Origin: Neolentinus lepideus HHB14362 ss-1
Lineage: Eukaryota; Basidiomycota; Agaricomycetes; Gloeophyllales; Gloeophyllaceae
Direction of reading: 5' to 3'
Length of the DNA stretch: 64,000 bases
NCBI GenBank assembly: GCA_001632425.1
Contig: KV425582.1
Location: forward strand, 4,611 to 68,610
Under the pieces are notes generated by a model. The model did not search any database. It saw nothing but the letters and a program-made list of their open reading frames with translations, and was not told where the DNA came from. The position numbers were made by a program, and so were the translations under genes. Of this stretch, positions 35,699 to 48,555 are shown piece after piece. The first letter of the stretch is position 1. The number at the start of each line of letters is the position of its first letter.

Positions 35699-38509
35699 AC
35701 CTGCGGACGAGGGCAAGGGGGATAATATAGTGCTGGAACTGAAGGGGCTAATGAGGGTAGGAAAGAGAGAGGTGACTGGCCGAGGTGACGGTAGAAGAGA
35801 CGGTCACAAAGTGCTGCGCATGGACACGTACCCTATGGAGCCCTCCGGCATTCTCACCCCTCGAAGCTGTGCTCCCATATCCTTGCCCTTATTTGGCACT
35901 CGGCGCTGGTCTTCCTCCCACGGGGGTCTGTCCGTTCCGCAGTGCTCCTACAAGCGTTATCGTACATGCTTGCCTGCGCAGGCGCAGCCGTGCATCGTGG
36001 CCTCGTAAATACAGCCCAAATTCTTGGCTTTCAGAGTCACGAACGCACCCGCCCTCCAGCCACTCTGTACTCACCTCCGGATTAATAAATGACCGTGTCG
36101 TCAGGAAGCTGACGTGGTGTATATTTGTCGAGCACGTTTCCGTAGCAGGGTCCGTGTCTGGCCCCGCGACAAAAACGCATGCCTTTGCCCCAGAAGCACA
36201 GTCACAGTCACACATGCCTCTTTTGTCCCGCGGTTTGCAGCGCCCGTGTCCGACACTTTCGCTTGCAAAGACCGTCCCAGGCGGCTCTACGCGCCCTGAT
36301 TAGGTATTATGTGATAGAGTACGCATTGCTCGTTGATGGTGTTGCATCAAATCTGTTTCTTCTATATTTTTAGTCGGGATTGCGAAAGGAGCGCAACGCC
36401 ATGATTGACGTGCACCGCCATCAGAAGAACCCTGTTCCATCACTTCGGCATCTTTGTTGATCACCGGATGCAAGGGTCACTTCTTAATTAGATCGTGTTT
36501 GCAGAATCTTGTCCATCACGCAGTTTGAGTTGTCCGAGACGTACTGGACTTGTACAAAAATTCTATACGCCCTCCAGTTAGTCTTCAATCAGGTGCTGCG
36601 CGCGCCTATGGCATCCGCATGACTAGCCCAAAGGTATCAGACATTGACCGTCATGTGCCTTCCCGCCCTTGAGCGCGGAGCGCTCCGACTTTCAAAACGC
36701 ATACGTGATCTCTCCGGTGCCGAACACCTAGTCACTCTTGTGATAGCACGGTTCGGCATGCGAACCGCTACTAATAGCCGCACCGAGTCACAGATAAGTC
36801 AGAACTGATCAAGTACGTCCCTGCCAGAAATAAGCTCAATACAATGGAGTGTACTTGGGCGGAGAACCCCTGGTGCTGGATGAGTAAGAAACACTTCAAG
36901 GTACCCTGGTTACCGCGCCGTCACGTTCGTACAAAGTGATGGAAATATAGATCTGATCTGATTCAGGGATCATTCCAATGATTGATCGAGTTCCTGTACA
37001 AACCATGAAGAGCATGTAATACCGTTCATGGGCAACTTCGAAATCAAGATGGTGAGAGATGAGATGAGGAAGAATGGTAACAACCGATACACCGGTCGCG
37101 ACGCAGAATCAGTCATGCAGACGAGTAGACAGACGTCTGCTTATCCGTAAATTTCACCTATCAGCATAGCACGACCCTGACTATAGGATTATAGAGTCAG
37201 CGCAACTTCATCCGAAATGTGGCCGGACGAGAGCAATGACTCGCGAGAAAATCTTCCTGCTCCGCGTAAGTTTGTGCTTGTGGTACCCGGTTTGTTTCAC
37301 CTGGAATCAGCCGACAACAGGCGACATCCATGAGCAACCCCACTACGAGGACGGGAGAGATCCTGTGATGGCAGCGACTCAACTATGCACGCACCTCGGA
37401 TCAATAATCCTGTACCATGGCTCGACCGCGTACTTGGTATGCTGGGAAAAGGCATATGAGTGTCCTCCGATCGCGCTAATTATGCATCTTGAGAAACCAA
37501 CTGTCTCAATACATACTCACGAAAGCCAGAGAATGCAGTCCGCTCTTCGGTCACTGCCGTGCTATCGGTCTGAGTGCCTTGGAGCTGGAGGTGATCGGGA
37601 GAGCCAGGCCTCGAGAGGGACCCAGATCAGGAAGATATCCTCACGTGCTTGACTTTGTCTGTGGAAAACAGTGCGCGAGTGGGCATTCACAGCAAGGGCA
37701 TAGGGCTTTATTCCGGTCGGGCCACAAGGTTTGCGACATGCCGAGCGGCGAGCGCGACGTACCGATACTTCTTATTGCACTTGGTATACAGTCACCGTGA
37801 CTCCAGTGAAGACAAAAGAAAAGCGTCAAACACACAATCGACATGCGACGGACAGAGCCAAACTTAGCTCAGAGCAAACGGTCGTTGTCAACGCGCGCAG
37901 AAGATCCTAATTCAGTCTAGATAAATAGGATACGGCGCATTATTAATCCACATACTTCGCAGCGAAAGAGTACTTCACCGAATACCGCGTGGACACAATA
38001 GTACGGGCAACATTGACATTGTGAAGACGGACCCATGTGTCCTGTTACAACACATCTGCGTATTTGCCTGACTTAATCGGTATATTTGGAAGCACGGCGT
38101 TCCCAACACTGGTCATCCGCATAGGCCGGTAACCTTTGAGGTCGAATCAGGACTTCATAATTCCTCAGCGTCAATAAGCCGCTAGTCCTTCGCCAGGAGT
38201 CGCTCCGTACCTGAGGCCTGATGATCCGACGTCAAGCTCAGTACGTACGGTTTGCTCACAGTGAGCGTAAGTTTGATTGCACGCCAGTGCATTCTGAAAT
38301 CCTTGCGAACATCGCACTGAACTGATTCCTTCTCTTTTCTCAGTAACAGACGATGACAAACCGTCACTACCATCTCGGCGACTATCCGCAGTCGCGGAGG
38401 TGATCGATCAGGACCAGAGTGGCAGTGAACGAAGAAGCAATTGCTAAACTTTCTTCCATCCTGGAAGGTTATTTTACGGTCTATATCTAAACACAAGAGA
38501 AGCAGCGTT
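35699..38509. other. Gene-poor intergenic region
   Basis: About 2.8 kb with no supported gene. The part next to 35698 is the promoter side of the C2H2 gene. Plus frames at 35785-36303 and 37236-37652 have no domain, no splice partners and unusual composition, so they are not called. A 17-bp sequence at 38210-38226 recurs at 45576-45592. Confidence 0.4.
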
Positions 38510-38593
38510 GCCCGCCTAGCTCAATCGGATAGAGCGTCAGACTCTTAAGACTAGGCGATCTGAAGGCTGCGAGTTCGACCCTCGCGGTGGGCT
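38510..38593 (+). tRNA. tRNA-Lys (anticodon CTT), intron-containing
   Basis: Cloverleaf visible: acceptor GCCCGCC pairs with GGTGGGC; anticodon stem TCAGA/TCTGA; T arm GCGAG-TTCGACC-CTCGC. The loop reads CTCTTAA with CTT as anticodon, interrupted by a 10-nt intron (17 nt between the stem halves instead of 7). An internal B box (GTTCGACCC) is present, and a TTTT run at 38599 can terminate Pol III. Near-identical to the copy at 38964-39047. Confidence 0.92.
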
Positions 38594-38963
38594 AGTACTT
38601 TTCTCCTGTGAAAGGACAGAGTTGTCTGTTCTTGTGCAGGAAGATCGTGGAATGCGGCGTACTTCCGGGACGGGCCTCGTCCCAATTTGCTTTACCGCTT
38701 AAACGGGTCCTGCAGATTGCATCAATGTCATATTGTTCAAGCCACGGTGTATGCTAATGTTCAAGCCTATTTTAACGCACAGAATCATTATCATCGATAT
38801 CTTGGATGAAGCTGCAGATGCTCCGGTGTACTTAGATCGCTGGATTTACGCAGAGTCCCTTATCCGCACTCTTATCACCAAAGTGAAGTGTCGTGCAGCC
38901 AATATTTGGAATATATTGATAATACATACCACAGGTACCAAAAGCATGGAGCACAAAAGCACT
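38594..38963. other. Spacer between inverted tRNA-Lys genes
   Basis: 370 bp separating the 3' ends of two convergent tRNA-Lys genes. No gene was seen; the frame at 38733-39020 runs into the tRNA and is fortuitous. Short similarity continues just past both tRNA 3' ends (CTAGT.CTTTT). Confidence 0.55.
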
Positions 38964-39047
38964 AGCCCACCGCGAGGGTCGAACTCGCAGCCTTCAGATC
39001 GCCTAGTCATAAGAGTCTGACGCTCTATCCGATTGAGCTAGGCGGGC
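38964..39047 (-). tRNA. tRNA-Lys (anticodon CTT), intron-containing
   Basis: Reverse-complement copy of the tRNA at 38510-38593, with a single difference at the start of the intron (TTATGAC here, TTAAGAC there). All stems are intact, including acceptor GCCCGCC/GGTGGGC. A T-run lies just downstream (AAAA on the plus strand near 38955). Confidence 0.92.
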
Positions 39048-39219
39048 GATGGCATCAAACCAATACATCATACACAAGGGTGGAATATCAGAATACTGTT
39101 TCGACTCAGATGATACAACAAGAGGCCTATAGAATACAGCACAGTACACGAGGAGCATATGCAAGATAGTTAGAAAACGCCGATTGACCTCATACACCAA
39201 CTCTGTTGATTAAGTTACA

Positions 39220-42099
<2,880 letters not shown>

Positions 42100-42141
42100 G
42101 ATAGGTATAACGAGAGCTGTAATACTAGGTCGCGAGGCTAA

Positions 42142-42189
42142 TTAACGCGAGAACTTGCGCGTTACAGTTTAGGGCCGGCTCATACGCGT
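42142..42189 (-). promoter_or_regulatory. MluI-type (MCB) elements upstream of MCM5
   Basis: A perfect ACGCGT lies at 42184-42189, 85 bp upstream of the MCM5 start, with half-sites AACGCGA (about 42144) and TGCGCGTT (about 42156) nearby in opposite orientation. MCB sites bind MBF and drive G1/S expression of replication genes in fungi; use here is inferred. Confidence 0.55.
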
Positions 42190-42374
42190 CGCTCGGGTTA
42201 TCCCAGGCAGCCAGGATCGAATATTACTGTACAATCCGCCTGCTCATGTGTAGCTCTTGCTTTTGTCGCTTAGTACTTGGCTTGCAAGGAAGGGCATTTA
42301 TTGTTATCACGTTGGCCGCTGGGGAGCAAAGGCTTACTGTATAGATTTGACATTCCAAGTAAGCAGAAAAGTAA

Positions 42375-42447
42375 TCCCGCATAGCTCAGTTGGTAGAGCG
42401 CGACACTAGTAATGTCGAGGTCAGTCGTTCGAGTCGGCTTGTGGGAA
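42375..42447 (+). tRNA. tRNA-Thr (anticodon AGT)
   Basis: 73-nt cloverleaf without intron. Acceptor TCCCGCA pairs with TGTGGGA; anticodon stem CGACA/TGTCG encloses CTAGTAA (anticodon AGT, read as IGT after editing). The T arm is AGTCG-TTCGAGT-CGGCT. Discriminator A is followed within a few bases by a Pol III terminator. Confidence 0.93.
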
Positions 42448-42450
42448 CTC

Positions 42451-42455
42451 TTTTT
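42451..42455 (+). terminator. Pol III T-run after tRNA-Thr
   Basis: Five consecutive T residues start four bases after the mature tRNA 3' end, the usual RNA polymerase III stop. Confidence 0.75.
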
Positions 42456-42568
42456 ATCGGACGCTTGACTTTAATTTTCGTTCCGCGCGGGATATCATTA
42501 CCTTCAGTGCCACACAGCAGGTCGCCTCCACGTCCTAAAGTAACGCATCAGTCCTTCCTGCTTGTACC

Positions 42569-44015
42569 ATGAGTGCGATGGACACCGATGAGATTTTTAT
42601 TGTATTACCTTCGAGCACGACAACCTCTGGTCTGTCGTTGTCACTGTGCGTCTCAGAGCACTGCAAGTAAAGGCCCGGATTCATACTTTACTGATGCAGG
42701 CACCCCCTTCCCATTCTGAACGTCTCGGAACACTGGACGCGTCTGAAGCTACAAACCAACTCAAATGCACCATTTGGTGAGTATTTCAGCGATGCGGAGG
42801 TCCGGGTGACCTGGCTTAATGGCGTGAACTAGTCTTGGGTGCACTCCTCGGAACACAAAATGGACGGGAGATCGAAATTGTCAACTCCTTCGAGCTTGCG
42901 ATTGAGGAGGGAGACAGTGTAGATCATGGTTTCTTAGTCTCTAGAAGGGAGCAATGTACGTCGAAATTGCCAGTTCCTTTTGGAATCCATTCACGAAACG
43001 ATGATTGCTCCTCCAATTAGATAAACAGGTGTTTCCATCACTAGAATTCATTGGATGGTACACCGTGGCTCCAGAGCCGACTGCCCGTCACATAGCGCTG
43101 CACGAGCAAGTGGGTGGCACAGCAGTCCGTCCCGTCACTGCATGCCCTAATGACTATCCGTGTAGTTTACAAACTACACTTCCACGCCCGTTCTCCTTCT
43201 CCTCCAACCTACAGCAACCGGTGCAAGTGCAGGTTCGTCAACAAATGTCACGGCTCAAACACTTCCATTCAAAGCGTATGAACCGACAATCGAGATCCGG
43301 GACAGGAAGACGAGATGGGTTTTCATGGAGGCGTCGTTCAATGTCGAGACTGGTGAAGCCGAGCGAATAGCTGTGGATTGGACTGCAAGGGGAGGAGAGG
43401 GTGGCACTAGTCGCAAGTGCATTTTCCTGCTTTCATGTCACTGGGATCTGAGGTGTTCCCGCAGTCGAATCACACCTTCAGACTCAGAGAGCCGCCGTCA
43501 AGATGCTACACGATCGGATCCTGGTGCTTGTACAATACGTGACGAGCATTGTTGCAGGTATTTCAAGCGATCTGATCTCTGTAGATATCGCTAGTAACTA
43601 GAGTGCAGGTCAAGCGTCTCGAGATTATGTTGCGCTTCGCGCGGTATCAGCTTTGATTGCTTCACTCCCTGCTAGTGAAAACCCGGTATTCAGAGAAGAG
43701 TTCGATACGGTATGACTGTTCCCTTATGTGTATATCGAGTCTTCATCCTGATCACACTGGCACAGGAATACGCGGATGTACAGCTTACTGCGTATCTGTC
43801 GACGTTGACGAAGTCTGCGAATATCCTGAACGACGTAAGTGGCTCAGGTGTTTGCGCTTCCGGTGGCACTGACCCCAATCGTCTCTCAGCTTGTCGACAA
43901 ACATGTTATGGTTTCATCTGGAGGACGAGAAGACCCGCGTGGCCAAGGTGGACCTAGAAGACGCGGGATGGGCAGACAAGGTGGCATGCCGGGGGACTGG
44001 GATCGGTTACATTGA
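42569..44015 (+). CDS. COP9 signalosome subunit 6
   Basis: MPN-domain subunit of the COP9 signalosome, which removes Nedd8 from cullins; CSN6 is the non-catalytic MPN partner of CSN5. Nine exons (42569-42645, 42700-42776, 42833-42955, 43021-43109, 43166-43409, 43465-43557, 43609-43709, 43766-43834, 43890-44015) give 332 residues with every junction in frame. Diagnostic segments: HPLPILNVSEHWTRLKLQ, VLGALLGTQNGREIEIVNSF, KQVFPSLEFIGWYTVAPEP, and EAERIAVDW. There is no JAMM metal-binding signature, as expected for CSN6. The Gly/Arg-rich C-terminal tail (GGREDPRGQGGPRRRGMGRQ) is unusual and may be lineage-specific. Confidence 0.9.
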
Positions 44016-44293
44016 TTTGGTAGACTCTGTACTTGCTATTAGATATCGCTGTTGTGTGCTGTTTCAATAACATGTATTCTTTATATGCCCCTTCCTTCAC
44101 CCACGTCATGTTATCAGATTGACGCGTCGTGCAACGCGTGGCGTCATTGTGGGCTGAGTTAAATAAGAAGTTATATCATTCACAATATGTGCTGTCGCAG
44201 ACAAAGGGCGTGCACATGATGTAGCGTGCAGAGCATAAAATGGCGTCCAGCAAGCTAAATTATTATAAAAAATTCTAGCCCTTGACCTCGGAG

Positions 44294-44878
44294 ATGCAGC
44301 GCGTACACAATTGCATACATGGTCTCCTCTGCATCCTAGAACGACTCTCACTTCCTGTGATCACTGCCGAATCATGCACTTCTGGTGCACTAGCCTCAGC
44401 TCTGTCGTCGCGGCCTAAATCACCCACTATGCTCCTGGGAGGAATAGTTGCCTACTCGAATTCAATCAAGGAAAGGATGCTGAGCGTGAATCCATCGATA
44501 TTGGACGAGAAGGAGGGGCCCGGCGAAGTCAGTAAGGAATGCGCGCTGGCAATGGCCAGGGGAGCGATACAGCATGGAGGGATGCTGGACATAAGGGGGC
44601 AAGGTATCGGGATCAGTACGACAGGATTTCTGAACGGCGGACCCCCAGGCCGAGAAGGGGAGGTGTGGATCGGATGTTATTGGAGATTCAAAGACAAGAT
44701 CGGAAGCAGAGCAGAGCAATTCTGGGTCAAATGTGAAGAAGACAATATCGAGAAGCAGAGTCACGACGAAGTGGCGGACAAGCGGGATCAAGAGAAACAC
44801 TGGGTGGTTGACAAAGCATTGAATGTCATATTGGAGGTTGTGGCCGACTTGGATAAAAGCGACAGCAGGAGACGGTAG
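44294..44878 (+). CDS. CinA-like protein (NMN amidohydrolase-type domain)
   Basis: Single exon, 194 residues. It matches the C-terminal domain of bacterial CinA/PncC: VITAESCTSGALASALSS (the AESCTGG-like motif), LLGGIVAYSNSIKERML, EVSKECALAMARGAIQHGG and GIGISTTGFLNGGPPGREGE. In bacteria this domain deamidates nicotinamide mononucleotide. Whether the fungal stand-alone form does so is unknown. An insertion rich in charged residues (KCEEDNIEKQSHDEVADKRD) interrupts the last helix region. The start is the first in-frame ATG at 44294. Absence of introns is notable next to intron-rich neighbours and is compatible with an old bacterial origin, but the family is widespread in fungi. Confidence 0.75.
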   Translation: MQRVHNCIHGLLCILERLSLPVITAESCTSGALASALSSRPKSPTMLLGGIVAYSNSIKERMLSVNPSILDEKEGPGEVSKECALAMARGAIQHGGMLDIRGQGIGISTTGFLNGGPPGREGEVWIGCYWRFKDKIGSRAEQFWVKCEEDNIEKQSHDEVADKRDQEKHWVVDKALNVILEVVADLDKSDSRRR

Positions 44879-44931
44879 CATACATGTAGGAACAACCAAG
44901 AAACAAGACAAGTCAGGCTCGCGTTAATTAC

Positions 44932-45195
44932 TTGCCAGAAGCTGAAGAGGGGAATGAACGCGACACGCAATTGAGGTTTCTTCGCAGATTTGCGACGCAG
45001 TCGGTGGACCCCGCGAAATTTAACTGGCCAGGCTTGCAAGAGTTCGACAGGGTTCGGATTGTTGACGCTCCGTTCATCTCGTGGTTCCTAGCAAGCCGAA
45101 ATCGTCTTGTGCATGTCACACTGCTCCCAGCAAACAATTATCATATGGAAAACAAGGTACATGTTCTATTCCGACGAACTGACGAGCTTTCATAG
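44932..45195 (+). CDS. Unrecognised ORF, possibly a gene fragment
   Basis: Frame of 87 codons with protein-like composition (DPAKFNWPGLQEFDRVRIVD, PFISWFLASRNRLVHVTLLP). If a short intron (45157-45195, 39 nt, GTACAT...ATAG) were removed, the frame would continue through PLMTGSSDPSLQGGTSASLR to a stop at 45324. It begins only 54 bp after the CinA-like stop. I recognise no domain. It could be the remnant of a larger gene or an orphan; transcription is untested. Confidence 0.3.
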   Translation: MPEAEEGNERDTQLRFLRRFATQSVDPAKFNWPGLQEFDRVRIVDAPFISWFLASRNRLVHVTLLPANNYHMENKVHVLFRRTDELS

Positions 45196-47180
45196 CCGTT
45201 GATGACGGGGTCATCAGATCCATCTCTGCAAGGGGGTACAAGTGCTTCCTTACGAATCACTCCCACTCCAATAGCCCCCGAACTTGATGCAATCCACACT
45301 AGCATCGAAGTGTACGTAAATTAACGCAAGGACATATCTTTGTACGCCGTTGCCGTTGCACTCATCTATCTTTGTCCTGATACATCCTCCAATCTGCCAT
45401 GTGCAGGCGAAGGGTCTGGATCATCAGCATAGTTCTCAATACGACATGATCCATCTTGCAATGCAGTACGTATGTACATTCTCATATGATGATAGTTTTC
45501 TACTTAATCCATGCGCACGGAAGGGAACATAACCCATCCATCTACAGGTGTGTAAGCACCGATCAATCCCTGAGGCCTGAGGCCTGATGATCAGGGGGGA
45601 AGGGGAAAGGTAAGCCACTAACATTAGCAGATGACCGTCTCGCACAGGGCCATTGCACAACTCAATTGACAACAGATTCTTGAAATGACCGGTATTCCGT
45701 ATCATGGTTTCGTACCTTACTGGAACCAGGGCAACATGGGATTATTCGCATCCAAAGGCTTTCCATATCGATGGTGCAATAGAGGCTCCACCGAACTCGG
45801 CGGACTTCTGTGATTAGTGTTCCAGACATGTCCGACATCACAGAAATAAGTCGGGCCCTTGCAGAAATATGCTAGGCCGCTAGGCCTTAAATCAACAGGA
45901 GCAATTCAGAGACAAGTAAAGACACTTCTACCTTTCCCACTGCCGCACAGCGTTACTGACGTATACATCCGGATGTACGCAGATACCATGATTAGAAATC
46001 ACCAGACCGCGAAATGCTCTGATGTTGACAATTTGACTATTCATCGATGCCATCGGACATTGGACCAAACTCCCGCGACAGGCGGGCGGTCTTTACTTAT
46101 TTAGTCCTAGTGTCGTTCTCGCTGCATCAGTGGAGTAGCAGAACAATCGTCAATTCACTAGCTAGAGACCAGTCATTCTTCAAACCAAGCCGTTGCATAC
46201 CATCTACCGCCCCACACCTGGCCACACGTGTCAAGGTTATACCATCACATCATATCACATTTCACATAGCCCGTCCCGATTTTGTCGCGAATCGGTGCCC
46301 AGCACGGTTGGACCGGAAGTTCATTGATGAGTGAAGTTTGTTTAAAATCTGTTCGCTGTGATGCTTCGATAGCTTGGCGGCGCCTCGATCCCAGTTGGTT
46401 GAGGATGATGCGCATGTTCGTCGTATGGTACAGGATCGCAATAGCAAAGTAGGACGCTGGACTTCAACGACATCGCGCCCTATTCGAACATATTGATGTT
46501 CATTGTTCATCGATGTCAAGAAATAGTGGCGTCAACAGATGCGCCATGGTCCACCGTTTGCGGAGTTCCACTCAAGTTTGTTCCTGATCTACTCATCATC
46601 AATGATCGTGCATATCTGACCCTTGCATCAGATCATCAAGTAGGCATATGTTTGCACGTCTCGTGCAGGATGCAGAGCCCACGATAATGTCTGTCGAACT
46701 TTGGGTTCCAGATCGAGAATGTTAACTGAAGGCACTGGACAGAATCTGTAACTTGCATGTCAACGAATCAGTATTTTTTGTGGCCCTGTTATCGTGAAAA
46801 TTCTCCAACAAAAACAATACATCTTCAGGGTTATCTGCTCCCCTGAAGGTCTGCACAAGTTGCCGACGATGCAAGTCTTTCTCAAACTGTCAACTTGAGG
46901 CGCACTGCCTCGTACTTCTCTAAAGACAACTGTCGGCACATCCCGAGTGACACCCTCCTTGTTCTCCGAGTTATGATCATCCCAAAGACGCACTGTCGAA
47001 CAGAGATGTCAGCTGGAACGTCGTGGAGTCACAGTACGTGTAAGGTTCACGAATAGCCTTTGCTAGACCGTGACAAATCCGCTCATCGTGTCTACTATAC
47101 AGGTTGCTGCTGCTCAGACGCCCGTTCCTGATTTTCCGTCCAGTGAACTGTCAAACAGAATAAACGTATGTTATATGTCA
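45196..47180. other. Gene-poor region with possible degenerate coding remnant
   Basis: About 2 kb without a convincing gene. On the minus strand around 46990-46740 two protein-like stretches lie in different frames (RLWDDHNSENKEGVTRDVPT, then FEKDLHRRQLVQTFRGADNP). They are joined only by a 29-nt gap too short for an intron, suggesting a frameshifted relic. A tandem TGAGGCC motif is at 45571-45584. Confidence 0.35.
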
Positions 47181-47696
47181 TTACAGCCATCTCATATGCG
47201 GTACGCATCTCTGGGCCACAATAGACTGGGCGTGCGTCTTTCCGCTGGCATCCCGAAGGGCAGATAGGATGGCCTCCACGCTTAAATGCTGAATCTGTAA
47301 TGTGCCGTATGTTCTCAAGACTTCTAGTAGCTCCAGCACATAATCTTTGCAACGCCAGCCTGGTCGAGCCGACGACCCGATGCCATGCTCATGCACGGCC
47401 TGAAGAAACCCCTGGACGGCGGTATGCTTGATACTTGCGACTTGAACACCACCAAGACACTTGGAACTTCGGGACAGGGAGCTGATGACACGGCAGTCGA
47501 TCTGCCATGTTGGTTCCTCGCCCCGGACAGTACGATCCACGGCTTGGATTGCATATCCGGCGAGCGTTTGCTTGTCATAGATGATCACTAAGGCCCAGTG
47601 GAAATGCTCCTCCTTGCCTACTCCGTAGTCATCCCGCTTGTATTGCGCGATGACCACTGGGTATGGGAGTTCCATGTTTGCCGTAGATTCTTGCAT
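47181..47696 (-). CDS. Hypothetical protein, DUF6914-like
   Basis: Single-exon frame of 171 residues. Two conserved-looking blocks stand out: an N-terminal HFHWALVIIYDKQ and a C-terminal PGWRCKDYVLELLEVL. This pairing (His-Trp in a beta strand, then Trp-x-Cys-x-Asp-Tyr) recalls a family of uncharacterised basidiomycete proteins (DUF6914), usually multicopy. A catalytic Cys/His pair of a papain- or NlpC-like fold is conceivable but not shown. The start at 47696 is the first Met; a second Met seven codons later (MELPYPVVIAQY) could be the real one. No introns were seen. Confidence 0.55.
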   Translation of the reverse strand: MQESTANMELPYPVVIAQYKRDDYGVGKEEHFHWALVIIYDKQTLAGYAIQAVDRTVRGEEPTWQIDCRVISSLSRSSKCLGGVQVASIKHTAVQGFLQAVHEHGIGSSARPGWRCKDYVLELLEVLRTYGTLQIQHLSVEAILSALRDASGKTHAQSIVAQRCVPHMRWL

Positions 47697-48555
47697 TCAC
47701 TCCGGGTATAAGTCCTATCCTGGGGGAATCTCTAAAGTTATATCTGTCAGTACTATCTTCTACCCGATTTAGGTGCTCTCACCTTTTAGAGTCCCACTTT
47801 CTACCACTGAGAATTAAGATGTCAGGCAATCTCTATTTATCCATACGCACTACCCATTCATCGTTCTCAAATAGCGTCCGGAGGACAAGACTGATGTCTT
47901 CCATCCGACTGACTGTTGGTTAGCTCATTTCCTAACCCCAACATCCTTTCTTCTATCGCCGACGTAGGAGGCAGACGTCAACTGAGAATCTGCAGTATCA
48001 TTCTTATTGCGAAATGAAAGCGAGTGATTGATGTTTCACCTCGCTGATTTCACGAGCCTGCTTCCATGCAGAGGTTGTACTGCCACCCGTTTTGTACTGC
48101 ACTTCCTGAGACTCTTCACGATTAGCCGTTGGTTCCTTGTGAGTGCAAGCACACACCTTCACGTTCTGTTCTCTGCCACCCCGGCGATGAATACTTCGGT
48201 AGGACAAGAGCGGTGGAACATGTATTGCAGACGGATCACATCTCTAAAGATATAAGTTCGCACGTTTGGGGGAATGTGTGCATTCGGGCATTTGATCTCC
48301 TGCTTCATGGCATGCTTGTCCTTGTAGTATGCAGGGTCGTCGGATCATGACGGTGGCATTGTCCTTCGTAGCAGGCGTGTATCACCCGTCTCTTCTTGCA
48401 ATCTTAGTGAGAAAATCGCCTTTAATATCTATGGGACGGTATAATATGCAGTGTATATGCTACATTGAGTGAACGAATACTTGCTTGGATTGCTTGAGCA
48501 CGAAGTCCTTGTTGAAAAATGATGTGCACAGCCTAATCGATCGTGATCTCTTAAA
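47697..48555. other. Intergenic
   Basis: About 860 bases between the hypothetical gene's promoter side and the 3' end of the Mdv1 gene. Frames at 48004-48350 have no domain. Nothing was supported. Confidence 0.45.

Noticed and set aside
37236..37652. 138-codon plus frame in the gene-poor region
   Set aside because: Unusual composition, no domain, no splice partners. It could be a relic, but nothing supports a function.
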